Positions 33,242 to 45,600 of a stretch of 64,000 nucleotides of DNA are shown here, piece by piece. The notes beneath the pieces are model-generated. The model had not been told where the DNA came from and ran no database searches. It worked only from the letters and a program-made list of their open reading frames with translations. Positions within the stretch are counted from its first letter, which is position 1. Every line of letters begins with the position of its first letter. A program made the translations under genes and the position numbers. This DNA is from Phlebotomus papatasi (lineage: Eukaryota; Arthropoda; Insecta; Diptera; Psychodidae), in assembly GCF_024763615.1 (NCBI RefSeq), contig NC_077222.1, positions 73,594,001 to 73,658,000 on the forward strand. The letters run 5' to 3'.

Positions 33242-33280
33242 ATCAGTTCGCGCGCGGCTTTTGCCCATTGCAGACGTGTT
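33242..33280 (+). promoter_or_regulatory. Internal Inr + DPE promoter of the Jockey element
   Basis: TCAGTT at 33243-33248 matches the initiator. Taking the A at 33245 as +1, AGACGTG occupies +28 to +34 (33272-33278), the exact sequence and position of the downstream promoter element known from Jockey-type elements and TATA-less fly genes. This lets a complete copy carry its own promoter. Confidence 0.8.
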
Positions 33281-33386
33281 TTACCAAGTGCTCTGTGCAT
33301 AGTGTTCAATAATTGCTGATTTAAATACGCCGGCGAAGAGAGGTCGTTCTGACGATTCAGACGACTCTCCTGCGCAACCTTCCAAA

Positions 33387-34586
33387 ATGCCTTTATTTGG
33401 AAAGTCAAACAAAACCCCAAGGACCCCGCCAGCCACCCTGACGACGACTTTCTCAACGCCTACAACTGCCACGATCTCAAACACTACAATTTCATCTCTG
33501 TCATCTTCATCTGCGACATCTATGTCCACTTCAAAACTTAAAGTTGTTCCAAATATCCCCACGAGGAACACGTTCGATGTCTTGGATCATGAAAAAAATG
33601 ACGATAATCCTGAAATGAGTGGTGATGAAATTAACCAAAAACCACCACCAATAACAGTTATTCGTGAGGGCAATAACACTGTAATTGCAACTGAAATTGT
33701 GAATCGTCACAATATCACAGACATTACTCTGAAAAATATGTCTATTGGTGCGAAATTAATGCTAAAGAAAATGACCGATTATGCGACACTCGTCCGTGAG
33801 TTCAAAAATGCTGATGTGAAGTTTTACACTCACGATGTGAAATCCAATATTTCGATAAAATTTCTTTTGAGGGGCCTTAACTTCTCAACAGACGATGATG
33901 ATGCATCAAAAATTTCAATTGTTGAAGATGATTTGAAAGCCTCCGGTGTAAATCCTGAAAAAATCCAAATATTGAACCCGAGGGAACGGAGATATGAAGG
34001 AGAAACTCTGTTCATCATTTTATTTCCTAGAAATACGATGAAACTTGCTGATCTACGCAAAATCAAAGTAATTAACTACACAGTGGTTCAATGGAAACCA
34101 TTTATCAGGAAAAACAAAGGACCTACTCTCTGCCGAAAGTGCAATCTCTACGGACATGGATCCCGAAATTGTTTTCTTCCCGTGTGCTGCGGAAAATGCT
34201 CAGGAAGTCATGAAACTTCCGCATGCAACGAAGTCATTAGATGTTGCCGAAATTGCAGAGGTAATCATTTCGCCGATTCTCCAACCTGTCCTAAAAGACA
34301 GGATTTCATTGAACTCAGACAACGGCTATCGGCAAGAAACAACAAGCGATCAAACCCTCCCCCTACTCGGACTGAGGAGCAGCCTCCACCTCCAAATCCC
34401 CAGCGGAGCCGAAGACAATCTTACGCCAATGTGGTTCGTGGGGGGCCTTCAAACTCTCAACTTTTCTCCCCCGTGGAGATTTCTACTATCTTAAAAGAAG
34501 TTTTTACGAGGATGAAATCCTGCAAATCCAAGGAGGACCAAATCGGCTTGATGTTTGAGATCACCTCTAAATACATCTACCCATGA
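33387..34586 (+). CDS. Jockey ORF1, gag-like RNA-binding protein with CCHC knuckles
   Basis: 399 residues. The N-terminus (about 1-80) is low-complexity Thr/Ser/Pro-rich, as is common in this family. A central region (about 110-245) carries the RNA-recognition-like gag core. Around residues 249-300 lie consecutive zinc knuckles: CRKCNLYGHGSRNC, CCGKCSGSHETSAC and CCRNCRGNHFADSPTC. The tail is proline- and basic-rich. ORF1 proteins package the element RNA and carry it to the nucleus or chromosome. The stop codon overlaps the ORF2 start as ATGA. There are no frameshifts or premature stops. Confidence 0.92.
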   Translation: MPLFGKSNKTPRTPPATLTTTFSTPTTATISNTTISSLSSSSATSMSTSKLKVVPNIPTRNTFDVLDHEKNDDNPEMSGDEINQKPPPITVIREGNNTVIATEIVNRHNITDITLKNMSIGAKLMLKKMTDYATLVREFKNADVKFYTHDVKSNISIKFLLRGLNFSTDDDDASKISIVEDDLKASGVNPEKIQILNPRERRYEGETLFIILFPRNTMKLADLRKIKVINYTVVQWKPFIRKNKGPTLCRKCNLYGHGSRNCFLPVCCGKCSGSHETSACNEVIRCCRNCRGNHFADSPTCPKRQDFIELRQRLSARNNKRSNPPPTRTEEQPPPPNPQRSRRQSYANVVRGGPSNSQLFSPVEISTILKEVFTRMKSCKSKEDQIGLMFEITSKYIYP

Positions 34587-37231
34587 TGATTCAACCCCAA
34601 TTGCTTAATATTGCATTTTGGAACGCACGTAGTATAAATCAAAAATTAACTGAAACTAACTTTTTTCTTAATAGCAATTCAATTGATGTATTTTTAATTT
34701 CAGAGTCATGGCTCAAAAGTGATTCAAAGTGCTATTTGGCTGGCTATCGAGTTTATAGAAATGATCGGAAAGACAAGAGAGGTGGTGGCGTTGCAATTGC
34801 AATTCGCGATAATATTCCTCACAAATTACTACCCCATCTAAATACAAAAATAATAGAGACAATTGCCATAGAAATAAGTCACCCAAAAAATCCTTTTACA
34901 CTAGTCGCCACGTATTTTAGTCCAAACCAATGCACAAATGATTTTACATCTGATCTTAGACTATTATTTAATAAACCCAATGTTATTGCCTGTGGTGACT
35001 TTAATGCACGTCATAGGCATTGGAATTGTATCCGGGCAAACAAATATGGGACAATTTTATTTAAGGATATGTGTAAACATGACTATCGAATTATTTCTCC
35101 TAACTCTCCAACTTTTTACCCTTCTCAATCTAACTCCACACCAGCTACTTTAGATATAATTCTCACGAATTCAAACTTTGCCCTTGATCAAGTCAGAACT
35201 ATTCAGGCGTTGTCATCCGACCATCTCCCCGTAAACTTCAAAATCAATACTACTTTTCAAATGAGAAATTACCCAGCCCTAATTCAGGATTATGCATCGG
35301 CCGACTGGAAGATGTATAAACAATTGATCAACGAAAATATTTCTTTATCAAACAAAGAAATCAAAGACAAAACTCTAATTGATCATCAGATTTTAGATTT
35401 CCAATCTATCATTTTATCAGCTGCTAAATCGGCTATTCCTTTAAGGACACTAAAATCCAAAAAGAATTCGGATATTCCAGACTATTTAAAAGATCTCATT
35501 TCTCATAAAAATAAAATTCGACGTCAATGGCAACGCTCTAGGGTGGCGGAGCTCAAAGTCGAACTTAGGAATCTTGAAAAAATAATAAAAGAACAAATTA
35601 ACCTTCATGAAAATGATAATTGGCAATCACATGTTAAATCACTAAATTTCAATCGTCCCAATTTATGGAAAACTGCCAAGTTACTGAAGAATAGAGCTCA
35701 AGGTATTCCACCCCTTCGGAAGGGTAATCAAGTTATCATAACAGATGAACTTAAATCTCAAGAAATTGCTGATAATTTTTCCAAATTTCATAAAAATAAT
35801 TTACCTAAAAAAACAACGATTACTGAAAAAGTCGCACAAACTTTAAAATTACAAAAAATTATAAATTCCCCTGTTAAGGCCGAACATCTTCCTACACCCC
35901 GGTTAATATCTACAATAATTAAAGACTTAAAAAATAAAAAAGCTCCAGGCATGGATAAAATTAATAACAAATTAGTCAAAAATCTTCCTAAAAAAGCAAT
36001 AATATATCTCAACAACATCTTCATAAACTGTCTGAGGATCAACTACTTTCCAGACCCCTGGAAGATAGCTCAAGTTATCCCCATTCCCAAACCCGGTAAA
36101 GATACTTCTTTAGCATCAAATTATAGGCCCATAAGCTTATTACCAGTATTTGGAAAAATTTTCGAAAAAGTGATCTATAGAAACATTAATAATTTTGTAA
36201 ACAACAACAATATTTTGTTAAACGAACAGTTCGGTTTCCGACCTGGACACTCCACCAATCACCAACTGCTTAGAATCACTAAAGAAATTAAATCTAAATT
36301 AAACTCCAAGACTTCAACTGGACTTATTGCATTTGATTTGGAAAAAGCCTTTGACTCCGTATGGCATGATGGCCTTCTATATAAAATGAACCTTTTCAAA
36401 TTTCCTATAAATTTTATAAAAATTATTGAATCGTATCTTTACAACCGTAAAGCATTTGTACAAATTAATTCTGGGAAGTCCTCTTTGTACTCTTTAGATT
36501 ATGGTGTCCCTCAAGGAAGTGTCTTATCTCCTCTACTTTATAATATTTTTACTTCAGATTTAAAAATAAATCCTCCTGTAAAAATAGCATTATATGCTGA
36601 TGACACAGCTTTTTACTACTCTAATACAAATCCAGATGTAATCATCAACAAATTATCAAATGCTTGTGCTCAGTACATTGATTATTGTTCTGATTGGCTA
36701 ATTAAAATTAACATGGATAAATCTCAAGCAATTTTCTTTACGACCAGAAGAGCTAAAAAACGTCTTCCAAGTTCGCCCATTCGGATTAAATCCATGGAAA
36801 TAAAATGGACTAAAGAAATTAAATATCTTGGTATGATTTTGGATCCTAAGCTAACGTTCAAAGATCATATTAACTATACTATAAATAAGTCATTAAAGGC
36901 ACTCAAAATACTTTACCCTTTAATCAATAGAAAATCGAAACTCTCCACTCCCAATAAAAAGTTATTATATATTGCTATTGTACGCAGTATTCTTCTGTAC
37001 GGTTGTCCCATCTGGGAAGTCTGTGCTAGAACGCACAAAAAGAAGCTTCAAATTATTCAAAATAAATTCTTAAAAATTATTTACAAGAAATCATGGGACT
37101 TCTCTACAATCAAACTTCATGAGATTGCCAAAACTCCTCTTTTGCAAAACCAAATTTCTAAGATTAAAGATAACTTTCTTCTGCAATGCAAAACCTCCCA
37201 CCACTCGATTGTAAGTCAATTAGCACTTTAA
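34583..37231 (+). CDS. Jockey ORF2, endonuclease-reverse transcriptase
   Basis: 882 residues. The APE-like endonuclease occupies about residues 7-220: NIAFWNARSINQK, the catalytic glutamate in SESWLKS, CGDFNARHRHW (about 137-147) and the terminal SSDHLP (about 210-215). The reverse transcriptase spans about 490-760: NYRPISLLPVFGKIFEK, EQFGFRPGHSTNH, AFDLEKAFDSVWH, YGVPQGSVLSPLLYNIF and the YADD catalytic box near residue 670. The C-terminus (IVRSILLYGCPIWE) is the usual thumb-connection region; no RNase H follows. All key catalytic residues I can check are present, so this copy may be competent. Start overlaps ORF1 stop, implying termination-reinitiation. Confidence 0.95.
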   Translation: MMIQPQLLNIAFWNARSINQKLTETNFFLNSNSIDVFLISESWLKSDSKCYLAGYRVYRNDRKDKRGGGVAIAIRDNIPHKLLPHLNTKIIETIAIEISHPKNPFTLVATYFSPNQCTNDFTSDLRLLFNKPNVIACGDFNARHRHWNCIRANKYGTILFKDMCKHDYRIISPNSPTFYPSQSNSTPATLDIILTNSNFALDQVRTIQALSSDHLPVNFKINTTFQMRNYPALIQDYASADWKMYKQLINENISLSNKEIKDKTLIDHQILDFQSIILSAAKSAIPLRTLKSKKNSDIPDYLKDLISHKNKIRRQWQRSRVAELKVELRNLEKIIKEQINLHENDNWQSHVKSLNFNRPNLWKTAKLLKNRAQGIPPLRKGNQVIITDELKSQEIADNFSKFHKNNLPKKTTITEKVAQTLKLQKIINSPVKAEHLPTPRLISTIIKDLKNKKAPGMDKINNKLVKNLPKKAIIYLNNIFINCLRINYFPDPWKIAQVIPIPKPGKDTSLASNYRPISLLPVFGKIFEKVIYRNINNFVNNNNILLNEQFGFRPGHSTNHQLLRITKEIKSKLNSKTSTGLIAFDLEKAFDSVWHDGLLYKMNLFKFPINFIKIIESYLYNRKAFVQINSGKSSLYSLDYGVPQGSVLSPLLYNIFTSDLKINPPVKIALYADDTAFYYSNTNPDVIINKLSNACAQYIDYCSDWLIKINMDKSQAIFFTTRRAKKRLPSSPIRIKSMEIKWTKEIKYLGMILDPKLTFKDHINYTINKSLKALKILYPLINRKSKLSTPNKKLLYIAIVRSILLYGCPIWEVCARTHKKKLQIIQNKFLKIIYKKSWDFSTIKLHEIAKTPLLQNQISKIKDNFLLQCKTSHHSIVSQLAL

Positions 37232-37619
37232 ACAGTATCATTTGTATAAAATACATATCTGTCTCGCATTAAATCTGTAAGCACCATATTACCTTGTGCT
37301 TAATTTATTTTTTCTTAATCTTTTATCTCTTAATACAATTCAAATATTCTTAACAATGTATTAAAGTTGAAGCAAATCAATGATTTGGAACACTTACAAT
37401 GTAATTATTTTGTAAATGTACAAAAAGTAGCTCAATAAAATATTTTATAATATAATTCGAGCACTTCGCAGAGTTGAAACGCATTACCATCATTTATACA
37501 TTTTTTGGGAGGGCTAAGTGTGAAGCTTTCGAGCAATAAAAAGCTTAATCAGCTTTTGACAATTCTAAGTCAGTTTAAAGAATACTGCGAATTTTTAGAA
37601 TCAAGTTAATTCATAATTT

Positions 37620-37859
37620 CACTGAGAAAAAAAGAGTGTGCGATTAACTTCTTTTCTTCAGAACTTTAACACTTTTTAGGTGTAAAAATATATCAACATT
37701 TTTTAATGTTAATTTTACACATTTTAAGGTTAAAATTAACATGAAAAAGGTTTACTTTAACCCCTAATACACCTAAAAGGGGTAATATTTAATACTGCAG
37801 GGTAAAATTAACATTTCCGGAATGTTATTTTAACTTTTTCGGATTTCTTTCAGTCAGTG
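37620..37859 (+). mobile_element. MITE family D, copy 1
   Basis: Begins CACTGAGAAAAAAAG, ends tttctttcagtcagtg, and shares its whole interior (gtgtaaaaatatatcaacat, accccta, acatttccggaatgttattt) with 55604-55855 and, inverted, with 63833-64000. The interior is full of gtaaaattaacat repeats that pair across the element. Confidence 0.8.
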
Positions 37860-40800
37860 TTGCAGTAAGTTGAGGATTCGGCTCGTTTAATCCCCTTGGA
37901 TTTTTACATTTTCAGAGTTGACACGATTTTAATTAGCAATCAATTGACATTCACCCAGGGAATCCGTCTGGAGAGTACATAATGTTCCAAAGGGAATTAC
38001 ACAAATTGTTTACCAATGAGATAATTACTAAAATTACTAAGCAAAATATTATTGTATGCAGATAAGCTTATGATACCTGGAATTTTATGATACTGCAGCT
38101 ACTCGAAAATAATTTACATAAATGAAGTTATACCTTATATACTTTTATAGTTTTGCAGGAAATAATCTTTCTGAAAATATTATGAAATGTTGCTTTTTCA
38201 TTTTTGTTCTAGGTATTAATTAAAAAGTATTTAACAAAAGGAAAGTATATACATGGTATTGCAAAGAATTTTTGACAAATAAATTACTTTATCAAACCCA
38301 AAGGAAAAACTAAAATTTCTCAATTTGTATTTTTCATTCTAAGTTTCAATAGCTGCAGTAAGAATAAAACTTACATAGTGATGTCATGATTTATTACTTC
38401 ACATGAAAAGATGCATTAGTGATAATTGATGACAGAGTCAATTGAATGTTCTACCCGATTCCCATTAATATTATGTTCGACATTTCGCAGCGGGCAAAAA
38501 GGTAAATTTGCAATATACGTGTAGTTGAGAATTAATTGCTGAAATTGGGATAAAAAATTACTTCCTCTTGGATAAACAATTGGTCTTTTCTTTTTTCCCA
38601 CCCCGATACAATTAATATAATCCAATTATACCGTGAAGTGGTTCCAATTTGCAATTACTCGGAGCACTTTTGTGCTTTCTTACGTAGAACATCTCAGCTT
38701 AAGTAGGAAAAGTTCTTGAGGAGTCTTGCCAGGAGAGTTTTCTTTTCATTGAAAATTCCTTAAGGGAGCTTATACTAGTAGTGTATTCTATTGAAAGTGT
38801 GTCATTATATTTTTCATTTAATTTTTTTTAAATGAATATTACAGAGGAAAGCCGAAGGAAGTGTTTAGCATGTCATATGATGCATGGTTAAGTAAAACCC
38901 ATAGATGGAAGAATTTACAGTTTATTTAATCGATTAATTATGAGCTAATTGAACTCATAAATAATTTCCCTCTTGAAATTGTGATAGTAAGATAAGGTCT
39001 TAATTAGGATTTGAGTACTTTTGAAAGAATATCTTTACCATGCAGTCCAACTGCATGTTATGTATAACATTTACAGTACCGGGAGGAGAAGCCGGCGAAA
39101 GACTATAGGCCGAAGACATGAAGTAGAGGCCCCAAGTCTTGTTTCCCTCTCTCTTAATGCTGGAAAAAAGCGTCTTGAGCCGCAGTGTCGGTGTTGTGCA
39201 GAAATAATATAACTCCAAGAAGTAGTCATTGACCAAGTCAGTCGATTCCCCTACCTCGACGGAGCAACAGTAAGATTTCGAGTGGTGGTGCCTCAAGATT
39301 GGATATATCTCCTAAGTTTGGTTTCATCCTCGAAAGATCGTGAATCTGAGCTGTGCAAGATATACATCCAGTTACATTAGTGAAGTGATTAGTTCAAGGA
39401 AATCTCTGCCGGAGACTTTAATACAGTTTCTGCAATATTTCTGCCTAGGGGAAAGTAAATGTAATTAATTTGAATTGAAAGATTTTAAAACGTGGTTCTT
39501 CTCATCTTATAACATTTTCCTCTAAAGGTGAGTGAATCTGTGATTTTGCGCCAAATATAAAACACCTCAAATCTCAAATGGTGATTGAAGGCTTTTGTTG
39601 TTCTGATTTTATCAAGATGGTTTTCAATCTATCTATTCAATCGTGCACCATAACATCTTAAGACCCTTGAGTACGCCAAGAGATTGCTAAACTTTTCTTG
39701 AGATTTAAGGTTGAGACAGCCAAAAAGCATCATGCAAATTGAAGTGAAAGGAAACCATAGAGCGTATTTGACATAGAACCAGTCGAGATCCTTATGCCGA
39801 ATTGATTGGGTGTTAGAATATTATTTGGTAATATGGCAAATTGTGTGGTGAATTCAATAAACGGTCAAAAGATAATTCAATAAAGTGGACAAATCAATTT
39901 GTCGCTAAGTGTTTCGCAAATAAGTGGAAAAATACGCTAATGAGTTTCACAGTGTTTGCTAATTTATTGTGACCATAGCGCAAGAACAAGAAATTTACCT
40001 CGCGAAAAATGACCTCAAGATTGCCTGTACAGCTGAACCCTTTATTCAACCGTCTTTTGACGCGAATACCTGTCACCGGATCTTTCGCATGTCTCATCAC
40101 TTGAGGTCTTTGCACTTTCCATATGCGGCAACATCCATTGATTGAATTGATGAAAAAAAAGTAGACTTCAGGTTGTATATCTGAAGCTCACAAGATGATA
40201 GATATCGCATGTATGTCGCACGAGAGACACTCATTAGGGATTTCCTTTTGCACAGCCTGGCAAATAAACAACCGCCACAGTTTGATGAATGGCTATTATA
40301 TCATATAATCTTTTCTTGTTTTTCACACAGTCACAAACTTTATCCAATTCGCTTACCCGCAAAATGCATTTTACATTTGTTGGCAATGTCGACGACTTTT
40401 CAACACCTGTACAACCACCCAGATAACATTGGACTCTTCACATTTTAAAGCGCACCATTTCCCAATCATTTTTAGAAAATCAAGTTCAACATTCACTCTT
40501 GCACTTTGAATTCACGGACTGTTCTGTGTCCGCCCCACAAGATTGATAATCAATTTACATACACCTTACGTTTTTTTTTTCTAAACTTTCCCCCCACAAA
40601 ACCCTCGTATTGTGGCCAGATCATTCAACTTCCTGGCAACAAAAACCACCCACTCGATAAGTATTTAATTCCTGAGCACGTACCTGCTTCGATGGGGATG
40701 ATTCCCAGTCCAAGCTACCCAATTGTGCGGTGGAACGTGAGAAAAGTTTCTTCCATAACATCAATTGTGGATGGTTGGCACTCCCTTAGAGTATTGTATT

Positions 40801-41214
40801 CAAAAGAATCCACAATATAAAGGAGATGATGCTTATGCTTTAAAGAGGGGACAAATGACAAAGACCATGCGTTATGCTCGAAGTCAGAAAAAGTCTTTTG
40901 AAAATTTTTAGATAACCGGTTGAAAGTATTTTGAATTATTCAGTCATGAGACCCATATAATGTGGTATTCAGACTTGAGGTTTATGTATAAAAACTCTAG
41001 TTCTTTCCTTGTACAGTATAATGGTTTCGATAACGCATAGGTGTTATGTGAAGCTTAAAATTTGAAATTATATTAAATTGAATTTTCCGCTCATAAGCAT
41101 GCGTCTCCAAAATGTTTCAATTATTTTAATTTTCATGATAGTGAAACATATTCATTTTAGGACTCTAATTTTATTTTTCATCCAATTTTTAGAATTTAGC
41201 GTTTTCTGTCCTAT
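37860..41214. other. No gene recognised
   Basis: A+T-rich with a somewhat less A+T-rich stretch at about 39050-39300 and 40000-40800. Open frames there (39000-39296 minus; 40506-40820 plus) lack family motifs and clear exon boundaries. Confidence 0.45.
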
Positions 41215-41415
41215 AAGTGAAGTGGGGCACCTTTGAAAGTGGAGTACCTTTGAAATTGGGATTTTTCACCTATATTTAAGTGAAACTGAGCTATATCATA
41301 ATGTAAATTATGTTCTCAATCGATTTGTGCAGCTAAACTATATTATGATAAGGCTCAATTTTATTTAAAAATAGGTTAAAAATCCCAATTTCAAATGTGC
41401 CCCACTTCCCCTTAA
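41215..41415. mobile_element. MITE family B copy
   Basis: Left AAGTGAAGTGGGGCACCTTT and right ...aaatgtgccccacttcccctta are inverted repeats. The inner gaaattgggatttttcac is mirrored by ttaaaaatcccaatttc, giving a nearly complete hairpin. Confidence 0.8.
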
Positions 41416-42358
41416 GTTTGAAGATTTCATATGGAGCTCAATTGAAAGTAATATAAAAAATGTAGTTATTAACAGTTACAACAAAAATAGATTCTAAACT
41501 AACCATTTTTTAATACTAACTAAATATAGTTTTTCACTGATATGATATTTTATTGACAAGAAAATGAATTTTTATTTGCCATAATCGAACTAAAATTGAT
41601 TTTTTTCTAACCAATTTTGAATTATTCAATCGCGAAAATTATTTCTGTTAATGAGTGTAATTTTTTTTACTGAACAAGTTTTTTTTTTTGACCAAATTGG
41701 ATGAATAGGTAATCAGTTTGATTTTTTTACCGACCAAATTTGCTATTTTGCTGATGGAAAAATATTTTTTTTACTGAATAAATTTGAGTTTTATAAAATA
41801 AAAGGTTGTAAGGGTATACTATCAGTGTATATAGGTTCTTGGTAGTTACGCAAAATCTCTCAAAGGTAGTTTATTATATTAATTTGATGATTTTATTTGT
41901 CGTATTTTAAATTGTTTTAAAATATTCTTGTATAGAGAAATATACAATTATACAACATCGGATATTCAAATTACGAGATTTGTAATACGAATCTGCCAAC
42001 TTTACATAGCTCTTCTGCAAAAGTCAGTCTAAATCTAAAGCCCCAGATAGATTTAAGCTGATCTTTGAGAATATTTAATCTGTCAAATTTGGCGGTAAAA
42101 TATCAGAAAAAACTATCATACACTTAGGAGTTCAGGATCAGTGATTAGAGGTTATTTATACATAAATTTTGTATTCCTGACTAAGTAATGCTAAATTTTA
42201 CAAACAAAATATCCTTAAGGATCAGCGTAAATCTATTTGAGGTTTAGTTATACCAAAATTACGAAAATTAGGGGCACAGTTTAATGAGGACTTGAGACTT
42301 CATAAACTGAACTACACTGACGTGTCTTATCATAATTGTTCAAATATTTAGAAAACTA

Positions 42359-42679
42359 CAGTAGAGTTCCTCAAATTTGAACATTTGGGGAGTATAGATG
42401 ACATTTCTCACTCTTCAAATTTGAACAATATTTTCAAAAACGTAACGAAATTCATGTAAAATTCACTTTTCCTAAATTAAGGAAAATAACTTTAGAAAAT
42501 TTTATCAATTGAATTTGTTGTTAAAAAGGTGGAATTTGTTGAGGAAATTAATATAAGACGACAATATTGAGGAAACACCAGAGAAAAATAGTTCTAATTC
42601 AGACTCCATGCAAAATTTCTTTTACATAACCTTACATTTTGAATGCAACCGTGTCGTTCAAATTTGAGGAACTCGACTG
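42359..42679. mobile_element. Tc1/mariner-like MITE
   Basis: CAGTAGAGTTCCTCAAATTT at the left is matched by the reverse complement of aaatttgaggaactcgactg at the right, flanked by TA. The 321 bp interior is non-coding. CAGT termini next to TA are typical of the Tc1/mariner superfamily. Confidence 0.8.
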
Positions 42680-45600
42680 TAAAACAATAAGCATTTACGT
42701 CTCACGAAGGATTTTGGCTTTTCAAGTTAGAAGATTTATAGAAATTAAGTAACACTGTATGCAATATATGTATCTATCATGGTGTTGGAAAATTCATTAA
42801 CTCGAAAAGCATTTGATTCTTATAAATTTCAATGGTAAAGCTAGCGCCACAAGTCAATCGTTGATTTGATTTTGTTAAAATTATATATTTTTTCTCAGTG
42901 ACTTTATCATTTAGCATTTAGCTAAAAGTTTTATTTATACAACGGTTTTCGAGATTAAAAACGTCAAATCGATTTCTGTATAATATCTTTTCCTGTGAGG
43001 ACCCTCAGTGAATATTAAAACGGTAGATGACACCCACATAAAATTCTTTTCGTGAGAATGTTGTCACAAAAATTTAGCACCGTTGCTCCAAGTAAATTCC
43101 CAAAAAGACAGCAAAGTGCTCAAATATGCGAGGAAGATATTGCGAAAAAAATGTACAAATTATTCTCGAAAACCATCTGTGCTAATGACTTATGGGTAGC
43201 CTTGAACTTGGACGTGCAAGAATACAAGTTGACTGACTTGACATCATCTTATTTGAAAGCTCCCAACCAGTTCTTTTTTCTTGCCATTGCCCATCCACCA
43301 AGTCATTTGATGTGATTTCTGCATTCTCCACTCAAATGGTTCGCAATTTGACTCGCAAATGGAAAAAGTTCACCTCATTAACATTTCAATGTGCAAGACG
43401 TCTTCCATACTTATTTGAAATTCCGTCATTCTCAGGACTTTAAAAGAATGTCCCACTCTTCTATCGCAATTCAGAGTGATGTTGAAAAATTCCATCCAGC
43501 CATCAGCACTCTTCTATGTGCATATATAGAGCAATTAATTAAATTTAGAAAGCGAAATAGCACCACAATTTGAGAGAGTTCTGTAAAAAGCTTTTCCTCT
43601 TGCATCCACTTTGAAGTAAAGATCTTCGAGACCTTTTTGCCCGCAGTTTTCTTATGGTACTGTTTTTTTTTGCTGATTCTCATTCTTTCCATAAGACTAA
43701 ACACAGCTTCCGTTAGAGATTCAAAATCAATATGCTGTCTTTATGTAACTTTCCGACTCACTTGCTTCCGGTTGGTATTTGTTTATCTAATCGTATTAGC
43801 AAACTGTAGGGTGGAAAAAAAATCACAGACAAATTTTAAGTATGTCTGAAATTGGTATCAAAGTGAAAGAACTTTTAATTCCACTGGCTTTTTTTCTGCC
43901 TGACCCAAAGAAGAATTTCATCTCAACTCATATAAATTTACACACCATTTTCTGGCGCTTCAAAAGATGTGCGGAATTTTTACAACTCCTCTTATCTCGG
44001 CTCTTCGTGCTGGGACTTCCCGCAAAAGATCTTTTCGCTGAAACAGAAAAATTTAATTGGCGGTCGACGGAATGGCAAGCTTAAGAGATATTAAAACAGG
44101 CTTTTTGTGGAACATTCTGACAATTAAAGTTTGCAATAAAGGGAGGTAAGAAGAAGATACACTGTATCCGATACAGCTTCAACCGCTTCAACCTTTCACA
44201 AATGATGACACTGAACTTTTTCCCGTTATTAAAACAATTTATTTTGAGTAGATATGGGTTTTGATATATTAAGGAGAAATGTTATATCATAAAATTATTT
44301 AAAGATTTAAGTCGTTAATGGTAAAAAATTAAAACAATTAGAAAATCGAATGTTTTTAATTAACATTGAAGTCTAAAGACCTACAGAAATGAGCTCAATT
44401 TATTACATTATAAAATTAGTATCCAAGATACTGAACATAAAATTTTCTATATTTTATTTTTCCAAAAGGCTAAAGTTTCAATAATGCTCCTTATTCAAAA
44501 ATTCTAAGTTAAGTCAACTTTATTTGTTCTTTCGAGGAAGGCTCTTCGGCCATTTTCCTCAGTTAATATCTAACCTGAAAAATATCATACTGTTTTTTAA
44601 GAAAGATCCACTAGTTTATTTATATAAAGTGATTGAACAGACTTCTGTTCCCTTGGTACGTAAGCCCAAGAAGTTTTGTGTTTATGCACAGAGAGCGACA
44701 ATCAGAACAAGTGACTTCCCAACTCAACAATTCAACCCAAATAGAGACAGGAAAACAATCCCTGCCTCCACCCAGGCTTGAGCTTTATTTAAAGTTCCAA
44801 ATAATTCAAAAATTGATATTTTGAAAGAAAATACAACAAACTGAATAATATAATACATTCAGTGTATTTAATGACTTTACGTAAGTATATAAAAATAATT
44901 TTTAAGGATCATTTCATACCGAAATTCGGTGTTCTTTGGTATTTTGATAATTCTAGATTTAAAGAAGGAGTTGGATTTTTTGTATTGAAAAGTAGTTATA
45001 GTAAAACTTCTACCACCCTTCCTTGAATTATTTTTTAAGAAAGATTTTCAATATTTTATTGATGACTTGTACGATACAGGATCATATATATTTTATATAT
45101 TATTTTGCTTATTTTAACTTAAGATGAGCGATATGATCAGCTTATTAACGCCCAACAATTTTTCTATAGGGGAATAAAAAGTAAAGCACAGTCATTAAAT
45201 TTTATGCAAAAAATGTAGGTCATTACATAATCTGTAACCTGTACCAAAAAGCACTTCAAAGTAATTAAAATAAGTAAAGCACGTTTTACTTCTTTCAAAC
45301 ATTACATCTACTGTTGAAAACTTAAGATTTCTTTAAAATCTTATTAAGCTCTATCAACATAAAAGTATTTAAGTGTGAAAGTCATTTCAAATACAATTTG
45401 TTATAGCTAAAAAATAACACATCATTTGAATTTCCTATAAGATCAGACAATACAACAGAGAATTTCTTTATCAAATTCTTTTACAATAGCAAGAATATGA
45501 GCTTTAAATTCATTTAACTTCACTATGTTTTTGTTCCTAAGAGCTTGAATGTACTTCCATTTCCGGTACTTGCAAATTTGAACAATTGGAACATTTAAGG

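Larger units (their letters stand above)
33242..37453 (+). mobile_element. Full-length Jockey-clade non-LTR retrotransposon
   Basis: A 4.2 kb element with a 145 nt 5' UTR, ORF1 (33387-34586), ORF2 (34583-37231) and a ~220 nt 3' UTR ending in AATAAAATATTTTATAATATA, flanked by a perfect 14 bp target duplication (33228-33241 and 37454-37467). ORF2 has endonuclease and reverse transcriptase but no RNase H, which with the CCHC gag-like ORF1 indicates the Jockey clade. Both ORFs are open and the duplication is perfect, so insertion was recent. It moves by target-primed reverse transcription. The tail is A/T-rich rather than pure poly(A). Confidence 0.95.

Noticed and set aside
43052..44084. Possible gene from several plus-strand open frames
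   Set aside because: Frames do not link by consensus splice sites and carry no family signature.
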